The notes under the pieces are model-generated. The model was not told the origin of the DNA, did not search any database, and saw nothing but the letters and a program-made list of their open reading frames with translations. Made by a program: the position numbers and the translations under genes. From Gigantopelta aegis (lineage: Eukaryota; Mollusca; Gastropoda; Neomphalida; Peltospiridae), in the NCBI RefSeq assembly GCF_016097555.1, contig NC_054702.1, positions 89,634,602-89,698,601 on the forward strand: a stretch of 64,000 nucleotides of DNA. Reading direction: 5' to 3'. Below are positions 22,641 through 50,541 of this stretch, in pieces (within the stretch, counting starts at the first letter, position 1; each line of letters opens with the position of its first letter).

Positions 22641-23885
22641 CGCTTATGGTACTTAAATAGTGTAGGCCTATACGTGTAGGCCTACCATACGTTGTAGTTT
22701 TTATATGTAGGTCTGTAGACATACGCACGCACGTTTGAGTGCACAGGACATTTTTTAAAACCCCAAAACCCCAACGTATTACTAGGCATTGGTATCTCCA
22801 CACCCTTTTTAAACATAAATTGCGTGTCCAAAAAGATACACTTTTAAATATATATATATATCCAGAATAAACATTTTGACACATTATACCACCAGTTCAA
22901 AGGTGAATGGATTAACAACTCCTTATAGCTTTGCATGTTCAAACATACACTGTTTAATTATCTGTGTGCTGTTGTTATGCCATGGTTAGTTGATATTATA
23001 TACCTTGCTATTTACTGCCTGCACGAATGTTCATTGAAACTTGTAACGCACCAGTGGATGGCAACAAAGATACAGTTATTATTTCAAAGTAATAAGGTTT
23101 CTGTTGCTTTGTCCCGGTGTCTGTGGCGACAATGATATGACCCATGTCACGTCAAAAACATGAATACATGCCATTTTAGAGTATTTCGTTTATCCACACG
23201 CAATTTAGATTGTATATTAAGTAGAAGAATGTACAAAGAAGTGTGTATTCGTGAAAACTAAATATTTTAAGAGTTTAATCAGTTGTGAGTTCGAATCGCT
23301 GATCTGAACACACAAAAAGTTCAAAGTGCAGTGTTCACAGCTGTAGATTCTTAAAATAATAATCTACAGTTAGAACAATAGTGTGACGTCATAAGAATGC
23401 TTTAATTAATCTTACGTCTTTTGCAAACGGGAGTGTGTATATTTTTTAGACTATTTTCGAAGACACGTTCTACTAAGAAAAAGAAAGAAAAAAAAAGAGA
23501 AGAAGTTATTAACAAGACCAAGTTTATATTCTATTTAAATAGTCTGGTGTGTACCCTACGGGGTATATCGGGTATCTTAAAATCAATTTAACGTCGTTAT
23601 TTGAGAAACCAGTGGCTCGGAGTCCTAGTTGTGCCAATGTTTGATCAAGCAACAGTGGTGACCAGCCAACATAGCTTTCTGACATGACACTGCGATGTTG
23701 AACTTAAACTGTTCGTTGGCGATTTGGTGATACGACACGTACACAAATAACTAAGGAACCGATTCATTTAAGCAAGTAATTACCCTTTCCCACACCAAGT
23801 TGTGACTCAAATTTGAATTTGTTCTTTACGGCTATTCAGTGTACTATAGAATATTATACGACGTTGACGAATATTCGTATTAACA

Positions 23886-25754
23886 ATGTTTCCAACAGGT
23901 AAGTTTAGCATTACCTTATACTTTATAAAGTATTTTATATTTAATAAGCTGTATATGGGCGAGTTATATAAAGGGTGATTCAGTGAGGGAATTCTCACTT
24001 TTTGAAGCTGAATAGTGAAAGGATTATGCAATGCAGAATATTGGAATTTATCAATCAATTTATTATTTTGTGTGTAGATGGTGAACTGGTTTATTTTTAA
24101 AATGGTCCCCGATGCAAAACGTAATGTCCCAAAAAATGCTATCCCAATGAAACTCATTTCCCTTCGTTTTGAAATTTACATTGTATTCCCCCCACCCCCA
24201 CCCCCCACCCCCACCCCAACTGCAATCCTATGGGATATTCAGTTTGTGACTGTCTCTCAGAGAATGGTATCAGCGGTCGTGCGGACAATTTCACCTGTAG
24301 AAGAGCTTTAAAAGGAATTATTATCTCGACCTGTTGAGGACAAAAATAACACTAAGAAATAAAGAAGTTTATTTAATTTTGGAACAAAAGACTGATATGT
24401 TAAAAAAAAAAAAGGTGGGCCAAACAACCTTTGTTTTTAGTATGTATATTATAATATACATGCACATGTATATTGAATAGATTATCATCAGTATAGCATT
24501 TTTTGACATCACGTTTTATATTACGCGTCATTTTAAAAGTAAGCCATATATCAAAAAATTAAAATGGTGCCATCAACACACAACATAATATACTGGATGT
24601 ATGAATAATATCTGCATTGCATACTTTTCTCGCTATTCAACTTCAAAAAGTGGGATTTATTTGTTTTTTAATCACCGGATATAAAGGTTCTCAAATAACG
24701 CTACATCGCAACACGTTTTGAAAGGTAGGTGTTCGGAAGTGTACAAGATATCTATGGAGCAATTTTACGTTATATATAGGTTTATGTGAAGATTGTAAAT
24801 TTGACTGTGTTATGACATGTAAAATAGTATCGTTACTAGGTAAAATGGATATGTTTGAACTCTTGCTCCATTCATAAGCATTGATCGCACCATCATGGAA
24901 CAAATAATAAAGGACTGAATAGGACAGTAAATAATACTAGTCTGTCCTATTGAATATATCCCATCTTGTTCATTACTCCGATCTGTTTATCACTTCTTTT
25001 AACCTTTTCAGTGACATTCAAGAAAATGGACATGCAGTCCCGACTTCAGCGTAAGAAACAGGATTCGGCCATGAAGCTGCGCAAGATAGACAAAACGGCT
25101 AATCGGATCCTGGACCGCAAGCTTGGAGACATGGAGACGACGTTCGAGAAGGAGGCGCGAGTCCGCTTCAAGGAGTACAAGAAGTTGCAGTACGAGCTGG
25201 CCGAGTCTGACCGCGAGAACGACGGTGTCCTGCACCTCCCACACCTTCTGCAGATGTCGCCGGATCTCAGCCCAGACGAGTTCGAGGAGGACATGAACAC
25301 GCCGCGTTCAGCCCGGGGGAGTCCATTCCACAGGGCAGGGACATCCAGTGCGTGTAAAAACTGCTGTTCGTGCAGATTCCACTGCTCGCCTCGGAGACAC
25401 AGGTGTGTTTTCTTTCCGTGCAGCATCCCTTCCACTTACCACAGCATCGGGTACAACATTCATCCTCCGCCGAAATCCGTCCTGGAGGATTACGGTTTCG
25501 AGGTGTTTCGTAACTCTGATGGTGTCCCGATTTCTAAAATCTCTGGGCAGGATGTTGGGGATGATGAGGATGTTGAAGATGATGCCCAGCGGAAGTCCCC
25601 GAGATGTACTGTTAAGGAGAGACTGCGAGGTCTCAGACAGCTGGTGAAGGAGATGAAGGAGCGCAATGAACGCAACAGACCCAGGGATTGGGCCGTGAAT
25701 TATGGCCAACCGGTGTCAAGGCGACAGCTTCTGAACCCTGTGATTCCGGTTTAG
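23886..25754 (+). CDS. uncharacterised coiled-coil, cysteine-rich protein
   Basis: I do not recognise this gene with confidence. Two coding exons: a 13-nt first exon (23886-23898, donor GTAAGT) and 25012-25754 (acceptor TTTTCAG), giving 251 aa. The joined start reads MFPTVTFKKMD. Residues about 10-75 are highly charged and heptad-like, with RLQRKKQDSAMKLRKIDK and FKEYKKLQYELAES, predicting a coiled coil. Residues about 115-140 hold seven cysteines (CKNCCSC, HCSPRRHRC). An acidic stretch follows near 200, then a second basic helix (RLRGLRQLVKEMKERNERN). There is no signal peptide or membrane segment. The coiled-coil part faintly recalls CCDC190, but that is a guess. The coding exon is GC-richer than its surroundings, supporting a real gene. 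If the tiny first exon is wrong, Met at 25026 is the alternative start. Confidence 0.78.
23993..24655. mobile_element. element with ~48-bp inverted ends
   Basis: The left end CTCACTTTTTGAAGCTGAAT and the right end, whose complement reads CCCACTTTTTGAAGTTGAAT, stay similar for about 48 bp through ATGCAATGCAG. The 660-bp interior is AT-rich with a C-rich run near 24190 and no clear gene. It lies in the single intron of the coiled-coil gene. No clear target duplication was found, so its class is open. Confidence 0.7.
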
Positions 25755-25883
25755 GATAGTTTTTATGATGTCTGGACCGTAACATGTGTCGCCAACCAGT
25801 TTCAAGGCGACAGCTTATAAACTCTGTGAATTACGGTTTAGGATATTTGTTTTTATAATGTTATATTTCCGTCATTTCTGGAG

Positions 25884-25889
25884 AATAAA
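25884..25889 (+). promoter_or_regulatory. candidate polyadenylation signal
   Basis: AATAAA lies 130 bases after the stop codon of the coiled-coil gene, within a 3' UTR that carries a degraded copy of the last coding segment. Confidence 0.55.
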
Positions 25890-28800
25890 ATGCATCGTCA
25901 TGTGTTTTTATGCTATACGCAAATTATACGAAGGAAGACGAAGAAGATGACTATGGAATTCTGGGTCGTGCTGCGATCATTATATGCTTTAATCAAATTA
26001 GTGTCATTTAACTCTAATAAAAACACGAAGTATATGAATGAGAGATATAAGGATTTACAGAAGCGCCACATGCATCTGCTTGAATTGTTATTATCTAAAG
26101 ATTTAATTTTACTGCTTGACTTTCAAAAACGATGTGCAACATGATTTGACTGATCAAAATGTTTGCGATTAATCGGAGGAAACATAAATTTTAAAAACTT
26201 TTTCCATCACTGATAACAACCCAATCGTATGTTACAATTTGTCAGTAGATGTCGTTTTGTGATAACACATGTTAACCATATATAACTTGTTCTATTATGA
26301 TGATACAAGTCATTGTTGTGCTTCTATCCAATTAAGGAAAGAAAGATAATAAATGTTTTATTTAACGATGCACTCAACACATTTTATTTACGGTTATATG
26401 GCGTCAGACATATGGTTAAGGACCACACAGATATTGAGAGAGGAAACCCGCTGTCGCCACTTCATGGGTTGCTCTTTTCGATTAGCAGCAAGGGATCTTT
26501 TATATGCACCATCCCACAGACAGGATAGTACATACCACGGCCTTTGATATATCAGTCGTGGTGCACTGGCTGGAACGAGTAATCGCCCAATGGGCCCACC
26601 GACGGGGATCGATCCCACGCCGACCGCGAGTGCTGTACCATTAGACTACGTCTCGCCCACTATCCAATTAAGGTTTATATAATCTACGCTGAACATTTTT
26701 ACCTGAGCTGCTTGGCGAGGACATAGGTTAATAGCTATATCTATATTATTTGCATAGGACAGTACGTACCAGAGTCTTAGATATAAAGTTGTGGAATAGC
26801 GATAAGAAATACTCAGTGAACCCACTGGGTGTGTTAATTCTACAACCGATCGGATTTCTGCTTACGCGTTTTACTATATATATGCTTTTATGCAGATAGC
26901 CACTGAATGTCGTAGAAGTGCTATAATGGGTAAGTCGTGCATGGATCACCCGTTCTCCTTCATTAGCTGACAACTATATAGAACTAACAACTTCGTGTCT
27001 GTGCCTAGACACCATGTCACAGTTTTTTCTCAGAGACTAATCAAGGTTTTAAACAGACACGTCTGAACACATTTCTTCGGCTTTACGATTTGCTCTGCAG
27101 GTGACTGGTGATGGTGACTAATCCGCCCTCTAAAGTAGATATACTTTAAATTTAAAATTATTAATGTTTGTTTAAAATTGTTTATATTATTATTATTATT
27201 ATTTTTAAATAATGTCATAAAACTCATTTAAATCCCCCCCCCCCCCCCAACAAAATAACAACAAAGAAAAAAGAAAGAAACAACAAAACAACAACAACAT
27301 CTGTTTTAAAAAAGAGAGAACCACAACCCTGAAAAGTCTCGAATTTCACAAGCTTTTCACCTCCCATTAACCCTTATAATTATATCTGGAAAAGCCCTTT
27401 TATGTGCCATTTGTATTTTCAGACAATTATTTCAAACCAAGTTAAGAATTTCTACGATTTAAAAATTTGTATCGTGGTACACAAATATATGTTTACTACT
27501 CTTTATGGATTCAAAATATGTATTGTATGGATGATGTCTATATTGGGTAGGTTTTATTCTGTTTTCGTGCTGGGGTGTCGTTAAACATCTATTATATTCT
27601 ATTCTATTCTATTATTCTCTGTTGTATTGACAAATTATTTTTCTTCAAACCATTGACATAACTGATTATGTGCTTGTACTTCTGAAATTGACACAAGACT
27701 AATTATTATCAAGATGTTTGTTTGAATATTAAAGATACCAACTATTCTTGAATAGCCAGACATTTGCGGTATATTACAGGGTCACACGAGGGACGAAGAA
27801 AGGAAGAGGTGAGGAAAATCAAGAAAAAAGAAAAGAAAAGCATCACACATCCTTTGTGTTGCAGATCCCATTAAAAAAAACCCAGTAACACATTTACAAA
27901 GCACACGTCTTACGGGGGTGGGGTGAGGCTGTGTGGGTGAGCTTTAATGTATATTACTTCCACTGAAATCAAATTACTACTCTGTTCAGTTTAAGAAAAC
28001 TGAAGTCGGTAGTAACATTAAATGTTAAACATGAAAGAAAAAACATCACTACAAAGATTTATTTTCTAAATTTAACACTGATTTTTGGCGTGGCGTGGGC
28101 TAGGTTACCACAACCGTGCAGCTAATATGCAAACTCTACTCATGATAATCATCTGTAAAACTGATCTTTAAAAAAAATAATTAAAAAGTGCCCGCACCGC
28201 GCCAAAAAACATGTTTTTTAAAACCTCACAAAAACACGCATATTTATATTATAAAAACGGCCCTTGGAGAAACATCTAAAATTATTTGTTTTCCCAAATA
28301 AAATTATATCAAGCACGTATTTGTACGTGTGTTTTATAGGGGAAATGGAAATATTCTTTGGACCTTTTTATTATAATATATTCAACATATCCACTTTGGG
28401 CACGACCCTTGACTGGGTCCAGGATAAAAGGGTGATAGTGGTGGTTGAAGCATGAATGTGATTTTGAATGGTTTTACCTTATAATGGGGGTCGGAAATAA
28501 TGTATTCGAGTTTATATGCGTCAGTCAAAACAATATATTTAGCTATTAATTTTACCAGTTGAGAAGACATAGTTACCCAACGATCGGTTTTATCCTGTTG
28601 GAAATTGTTATGAGCACAGTGCACGCACTTACCGTGAGTTTAATGCAGACTATAAAACTCCCACCAATGTGTTTAAGTCGATTACTATTATAATTAAGCC
28701 ATATTGTTGATGCAGGGATATGAAAGAGAGAATTACTTAACAAATCGACTTTCTGCCTGGCTGGTGGCAGAAGTCGTAGGGCAGAACGCCTTTAGGCAAT

Positions 28801-29100
28801 GTATTTCCACTGGCTTGTTTCTAGAGTCCAATACAAAGTCAAAACAACTTGTGGCTTCGGCTCACTAGAACCTCCTTGTGGACCTTCTGAACATCGGGAA
28901 AACTACCCGAAACACCTTAGGAGTGGCCATTTTATCTACCTTTATGTTGAGACGCTTGGAAAAACAACAATTTTCACGTGAAATATTTTAACTGAAATAA
29001 CAAAAATATGATCGTCAATAGTGTGTATGCTATTTATGAGTTCGAATTTTGAAAGCTAGATTGAGAAGAATTGGTTTCCGAGATAAAATAAAACGGCAAT
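25890..29100. other. intergenic region upstream of the LRR gene
   Basis: It holds one reverse SINE (26338-26659), a poly-C tract (27234-27248), a GTGTCGTTAAACATCTATT retroposon-like tail near 27568-27600, and otherwise AT-rich sequence. Open frames are under 85 codons and featureless. The LRR-gene promoter should lie near the right end, but no core element stands out. Confidence 0.6.
26338..26659 (-). repeat. SINE, reverse orientation, with 14-bp TSD
   Basis: The reverse copy starts with the tail AAATGTTTTATTTAACG and runs to TCTCGCCCA, a different head from the type A copies. CTATCCAATTAAGG is duplicated exactly at 26324-26337 and 26660-26673. Confidence 0.92.
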
Positions 29101-45220
<16,120 letters not shown>

Positions 45221-45226
45221 ACTCTT

Positions 45227-45650
45227 GTATGGAATGAGCGCCATGTGAATACACATATAGTGTATAAGCGTCCAGCGTGTAACAATCACCATATGAATAC
45301 GCATGTATTGTATAAGCGTTCAGGATGGAATAATCGCCATATGAACACGCGTGTATTGTATACGCGTTCAGGATGGAATAATCGCCATATGAACACACAT
45401 ATCCAGGATGGAATAATCGCCATATATATGAATTCATACACATATATTGTATAAGCGTCCCGGGTGGAATAATCACCATATACTAGTATCTGAATAGACG
45501 CAGTGTATGAGCGTTCAGGATGGAATCGGCGCCTTATGAATACACATGTATAAGCGTACATGATGGAATAATCGCCATATATTTGAATACACATCGTGTA
45601 TAAGCATTCAGGATAGAATCAGCGCCTTATAAATACACATATATTGTATA
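45227..45650 (+). repeat. 48-bp minisatellite in the LRR-gene 3' UTR
   Basis: About nine diverged units of roughly 43-57 bp (typical 48), each containing GGAATAATCGCCATATGAA and a TATTGTATAAGCGTTC end. It starts six bases after the stop codon and precedes the AATAAA at 45778, so it should be transcribed. Divergence between units indicates greater age than the 90-bp array. Confidence 0.9.
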
Positions 45651-45777
45651 AACGTCCAATCTTATGAGCTATATCATACACACACGAACGGTCGGTTTTA
45701 GACGCAGTATTGGTCCGCGAACAAAACGTCCATCCAGTCATTTTCTTTCAGGACTACGATGCTTTCCGAAGACCAGG

Positions 45778-45783
45778 AATAAA
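45778..45783 (+). promoter_or_regulatory. candidate polyadenylation signal of the LRR gene
   Basis: AATAAA lies 558 bases after the stop codon, downstream of the minisatellite. Confidence 0.5.
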
Positions 45784-46913
45784 AACAGTCTAATTACAGT
45801 TAATGAAGTTTGTCGATTCTTAAATGTCTTGCATTAATAAATAAATTTGATACTACGAATTGTTTGACATTGTTTTGTTGGAAAGATGTATTTTCCTGGG
45901 AAGTGGGAGTCTTCCTAAAGACCAAACACCTGCAGCTGACATATAGTCGGAAAATGTAGCAACAGGAGAGGCAGTAATAGATTAAGTCTCATTTCAACAG
46001 GTCGGGGAGGGCAATGTGATGTCATATCAAAATGTGTCAAACGTACATTCTTTTGACTTTGCCGTTAAAACTTCGTCAACTCTAATGTATGTACACGTAG
46101 GGAACGAATGCACTGCTCCATATATAACTCATTTTAAAAGTTCTAATAGATTTTAATTATAGGCACACTGAATGGCTCTTATAAAACGTACGCAGAGGAT
46201 CTCTCTTAAATGTACTGCCTTCAAGTGTAACATTCCTGTGTTCAGGTCGGGTAGAAAAATTAGCATGCACATTAGACATGAGTGTTGGTATATACATAGA
46301 TATATATGTTACACCTTTGTAATTATTTCAGGGGTAGGAATTGGTGAACTGTAAAAAAGAGGAAATCTAGAGGGCTCCCGGAAATTCTTGAAATCCTAGG
46401 TTAAAATCTGTACCATCTGACACACTTTGGAGGAAAGGACGATTAAAATGCGCGGAAACGCAATGTTCTATGCGAAAAAACCAGGCTTATCCGAGGAGAA
46501 TTCCCACCCCTGTTATTTTCAACTGAAGATAGTCTACACCCTAAAAATATAAATAGCATTAAGTTTGGTAAATTATACTAAATAGAATACATAGTAATTA
46601 CGATGTGTGTCTACTAAAAAGCTGACGCCACAAAGTATACAATAACTAGAAAACATTCTGATCAGTGGCGGATCCAGACAATCAATTTAGGGGTGGCTCC
46701 AATGACATGAGGCGAAATGCCAAGGAAACTTTGGGGGAAGTTTGGAGGGGGATCGTAAAAGAATGAAATAATAAAATTATAACTGTCGCAAAATTTAAGG
46801 GGGGAGGGGCAGGCCTCTAGATCCGCCTCTGTTGATACCAAAGGTAAGATAAAAACAAGACATAAACACAAAAGTTCTTCTTTTGTTTAATTTGCTTAAA
46901 CTACGATGTAACG
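45784..46913. other. intergenic gap between convergent genes
   Basis: The LRR gene and CSKMT converge here. The only structure seen is the MITE at 46663-46831; the rest is AT-rich without coding signal. No AATAAA for CSKMT on the reverse strand is obvious close to its stop codon. Confidence 0.6.
46663..46831. repeat. MITE with CAGTGGCGGATCC ends
   Basis: CAGTGGCGGATCCAGA on the left and CTAGATCCGCCTCTG on the right are inverted. The 169-bp interior is purine-rich with G runs. It resembles the GTGGCGTAG-ended repeats at 48834 and 50379. Confidence 0.7.
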
Positions 46914-48045
46914 CTAAATTAGCTTAGTAAACTGAAACATGAAATACTCCTTATAGTTGTTACAGTCAATAGTGATGAATGACCATGAAACTTCGTGAGG
47001 CAGTTTCTTTGATAAATCTTCCAGCAGTGCCAGTCTGACGTCTGGGTCTTCGTCTGTGATCTGTAGATATTTCCCGCCACTACACAAAATGCGATACACC
47101 TCGCTCATCATGACTTCTGCTTTAGATTTACCACCAGTACTGCTCTTCAGCAGAGAATCCATCGTCCCCTTGTCGATAACCATATGAAACATGTTACTCA
47201 GAAATGGAATGCTACAAGCATTGCAAGTAACAAAACTGGCAACAGAACTCGAATGTCCAGGAGAGGTATCTGCCAGCCATCCCTTTTGAATTCTAAGAGC
47301 GTCAGTAATGAAGTCGGCACAAAATAAGGATACTGGTGTTTGAATTTCTTTGTACATGTAAAACGGCAAGGAAGAAGTACCGCAGCCAATGTCAAGGACA
47401 TTTATATGCGACTGGCATCCTTCTTTCAGTCTGATCAGTTCGGTGGTTAACTGTTCTCTGACATCATTGGCGTCCACAAACCAATCAAAAGACATCTTGT
47501 TTCCATGTTTTCGAGCATACGTCTCTTTCCAGTAACTGTATTTACTGAGCTTTGATACTGAAAACAAAAATGTATACGTTTTACCTTACATAAATGATAA
47601 TTGTCGGAGAAAGAACAATATTAACTTAGCGTAGGCATATATGTCTAGCTAGCCAGAAAGTGGGGATAGATGCAAGAAGTAACGCAATAATATAAAACTA
47701 TCCGTCTGTCTGTCCGTCTCTCTGTTTACATATCTGTCTATCTATATGTCTGTCTGCCGGTCTGTCTGACGGTCTATCCATCCATCCATCCGTCTATCTA
47801 TCTATCTACCTATCTATCAGCGAGTCTGCTTAGTTGCAAGGTTGGCTTTGGTGAAATTTTATTTTCTCGACAATTAGTCATTATTCGAAGAGGGAGGCGT
47901 AAAATAGACCCATCCTGTCCAATATTTCTCATAATTTAGTACTAGTCTTAACACAAACCCAACGACCATGTCCACCATAGGACATTCACTGAACTTTAGA
48001 TCGATCTTATAGTCTAGATGAATTATCCCTAAACGAGGCACGTAA

Positions 48046-48083
<38 letters not shown>

Positions 48084-50172
48084 CAGTGTGTTACATGTTT
48101 AACATAATCTCAGTTCGGAGACCCCAGTATTGTTTTTGGCGGCGAGGTCTATTTAATTATCTTTTAGTGGTTGTTTGCAACTAATATAATTTTATTGTAT
48201 GGGTGCATGGTGATTTTTTTTTAACACAATTCATACAATTGCATTTAACCCCCAGTAATTTGCAGTCCTGGGCCGTACCTAGCGGGGTCACGGGGTGGTG
48301 TGGGGATGGAGACAGTGTCTCCTCTGCCCGACTAGAAGAATGATAAAAGTGCTTTCTTTGTTTAAAAGTGACATTTTTGTCTAAGCTATTGAACATCATA
48401 AATATACATTGATATTTTTGTTTTGTTTTTATGTTCTATTTTAGTGGGATCGATCTCTGTTGGTGGGCCCATTGAGCTATTTCTCGTCACAGCCACTCAT
48501 CCACGACTGGTATATCAAAAGCATTGTATGTGCTATCCTGTCTGTGCGATAGTGCATCCCTTGCTACTAATAGAAAAAAGGTAGCGGGTTTTCTATCTAA
48601 GACTCTGCCAAAAATTAACAAATGTTTGACATACAATAGCCGATGATTAATAAATCAATGTGCTCTAGTGGAGTTGTTAAAAAAAAATAAACGTTAACTT
48701 TTAACTTTATGTTTTATTTTACTGCACCACCTCTCCAACCCAGTTAGTTCAGGCAAGATGCAACTATGCATGCAATACTTGAGTTTGCTTCCCATCACTT
48801 AATCACTCCACCGATGCTAGGTCGGTTTCCCAGCACTGGCGTAGTCAGGATTTTATATTGGGTGGGCCAACCCATATTGAGGTGTGGGGGGGGGGGGGGG
48901 GGCAACCCACACTATGTATGTATGTATGTATATATGTATGTATGAATATCTATATATTGTATGTATGTCGAGGTTGACTGTTACATACATAGATATTAGC
49001 GCACTGGCGCAAGGTATAATTAAATCCTTTCTAGCCTCACAAATTGTCCCAGTCCGTTGCTGGGACTCGAACCTATGGCACCGAATCGCCCGCAAATTAC
49101 AAGACTAACCACGATGCGCTCTGAGCTATTGAGGCATCCATAAAACTCAACCACATGCATGGGCCTACAGTATACGCAGTCGATCTCGCTTACGTGCATG
49201 AAACAGTGGGCAGACATGGCACTGGCTAGTATGTATTGATGTATGAATATCTGTATATTGTATGTATGTCGAGGTTGACTGTTACATACATAGATATTAA
49301 CGCACTGGCGCAGGGGATAATTAAATGATTTTATAAAATTTAATACTATTTTTATAAAAGGTTTGATTGCCCCTCCCCCCCCCCACGACTATGCCACTGC
49401 TTCCCAGACTATAAAAAATATGGACATTCGATGAAAACATCAAATGATGCAAACATAAATCAATTATCAATTTCAAATAATTATAACAAATCACATTAAT
49501 TTTAACGCTGCAAAATGCATAATCAGACTGAGTATTTGATAAACGTAAATATCGCGTAAGTTCCCATCAGACTAAGCCGTTTGGCCTACATTTAGTAAAA
49601 TTTAGTAATATACCATACAATACAGACGTAGCTAACCATACTAGTTACCATAATAATTTAAATATAAAATTAAAATAAAACAGCTTGAAATGCGATCTAA
49701 ATAATACAAATTATAAAAATCAAACAATATTATTTAATAATATATGCATTTTGTTTCCACCATTATAAATAAAACTAAATAAAAATGAACAATATAAGCG
49801 TTTCTGCAGCTATAGAGAAATGTGTTGTAAGAAAGGAGAGAAGGTTAGCACTCCCCTTGACAAGGACGGATGGGACCCTTGTGGTCTTTATAACACATAA
49901 GGCCGTGTTCCTCTACTTCGGGAACACACCTATTTTTTTTTTTACTCCCACTACACTGGATTTGTTAGAACACGTCACCGAAACAAACACACAAACTGTA
50001 ACATGTACACATATTCATTGGAACTGGAAGTGTTTAAATATTTACCATCCTGCATGTCACTATAACACCTCTTCACTACAAACTGATTTACTTGCAAGGT
50101 AGAAAGTTTTAACACGAGTCTTTCATAAGAAATGTGCGACAGGATAGCTCTATTTAAACGAACACACAACAT
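46914..50172 (-). CDS. CSKMT: citrate synthase-lysine methyltransferase, mitochondrial (CSKMT/METTL12)
   Basis: This SAM-dependent methyltransferase modifies a lysine of citrate synthase in the mitochondrial matrix. Two coding exons: 50172-50046 and 47557-46914, phase 1, giving 256 aa (human about 240). Exon 1 encodes a classic mitochondrial presequence: MLCVRLNRAILSHISYERL is basic, Ser/Leu-rich and free of acidic residues up to Glu17, and VVKRCYSD is a plausible cleavage site. Exon 2 carries SFDWFV (residues 65-70), the SAM-binding motif I VLDIGCGTSSL (96-106), the DKGTMDSLL post-motif and the family hallmark ITDEDPDVRL (about 209-218), which matches my recollection of human CSKMT. The donor is G/GTAAATA and the acceptor TTTTGTTTTCAG. 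The 2.5-kb intron holds a SINE and a GTGGCGTAG-type MITE. The first exon is predicted from phase and presequence character only. Confidence 0.92.
48047..48081. repeat. GT microsatellite
   Basis: About 17 GT units in the CSKMT intron. A TCTG/TCTA-rich tract lies just upstream at about 47700-47820. Confidence 0.95.
48446..48700 (+). repeat. SINE, type C
   Basis: GTGGGATCGATCTC, GGTGGGCCCATTGAGC, CGACTGGTATATCAAAAGC and the tail CTCTAGTGGAGTTGTTAAA are present; the AAAAGATCCC block is partly lost. The flanks are TTTATGTT-TATTTTA-like on both sides. It lies in the CSKMT intron. Confidence 0.8.
48834..49399. repeat. MITE-like repeat with internal duplication
   Basis: CACTGGCGTAGTC on the left and GACTATGCCACTG on the right are inverted. 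Inside, an ~85-bp segment (GTATGTCGAGGTTGACTGTT through GCGCACTGGCGCA) occurs twice, at about 48940-49022 and 49240-49325. G and C runs lie just inside the ends. It lies in the CSKMT intron. Confidence 0.7.
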
Positions 50173-50378
50173 CGTTGATATCGAATCGCCAGACTATAAT
50201 CTATATTACCTCCCTTTAATGTAAGGTACGCTAGGTCGTAAGATCGATCGTTCTCTGAATACGTTTTTTTTTGTATTTATTATTATTACTTTTTAATAAA
50301 CCAATGGTATATCAAAGGCAGTAGTATATGTGCTACCATGCATGAGGTGAGTGCATGTAAAACAAAATCATACTACTA

Positions 50379-50541
50379 CAGTGGCGTAGGAAGGTGCCAA
50401 AAAGTGTGCGTGTGTGTGGGGAGGGGAGGGGAGGGGAGGGGAGGGGCGGGCCACACTTTTACTTATAAAGCAAAATATCTTAAAAGTGTGGGCACATGTC
50501 CTCTTGCCCCCCCCCCCCCCACCCCGCTTCCTACGCCAGTG
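50379..50541. repeat. MITE with CAGTGGCGTAGGAAG ends
   Basis: CAGTGGCGTAGGAAG and CTTCCTACGCCAGTG are inverted ends. The interior has a GGGGA tandem (about 50419-50445) on one side and a poly-C tract on the other. Confidence 0.75.

Larger units (their letters stand above)
13951..23885. other. intergenic region, repeats only
   Basis: About 9.9 kb between RCE1 and the next + strand gene. It holds a pogo-like MITE (14055-14230), a poly-C tract (15781-15800), a SINE (16187-16561), a repeat near 17480-17790, a TTAA-preceded repeat beginning near 18892 (GGTGCAGACCCTAGTTTC), a TA/CA microsatellite near 20093-20122, a palindromic MITE (20959-21067), a reverse SINE (21588-21808) and a dispersed repeat (22327-22640). 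Open frames here are short and carry no motif I recognise. No conserved gene was seen. Confidence 0.7.

Noticed and set aside
13951-23885. Possible extra gene in the 9.9-kb gap after RCE1
   Set aside because: Only repeats and frames under about 95 codons without conserved motifs or paired splice sites were seen.
25046-25709. Several 78-133 codon frames opposite or offset to the coiled-coil gene
   Set aside because: They are shadows of a GC-rich coding exon and do not splice to anything in phase.
50090-50172. Alternative shorter CSKMT exon 1 ending at CAA before GTAAAT
   Set aside because: It ends in phase 0 and would need a weaker internal acceptor; the donor at 50045 fits phase 1 and keeps the presequence cleavage region.
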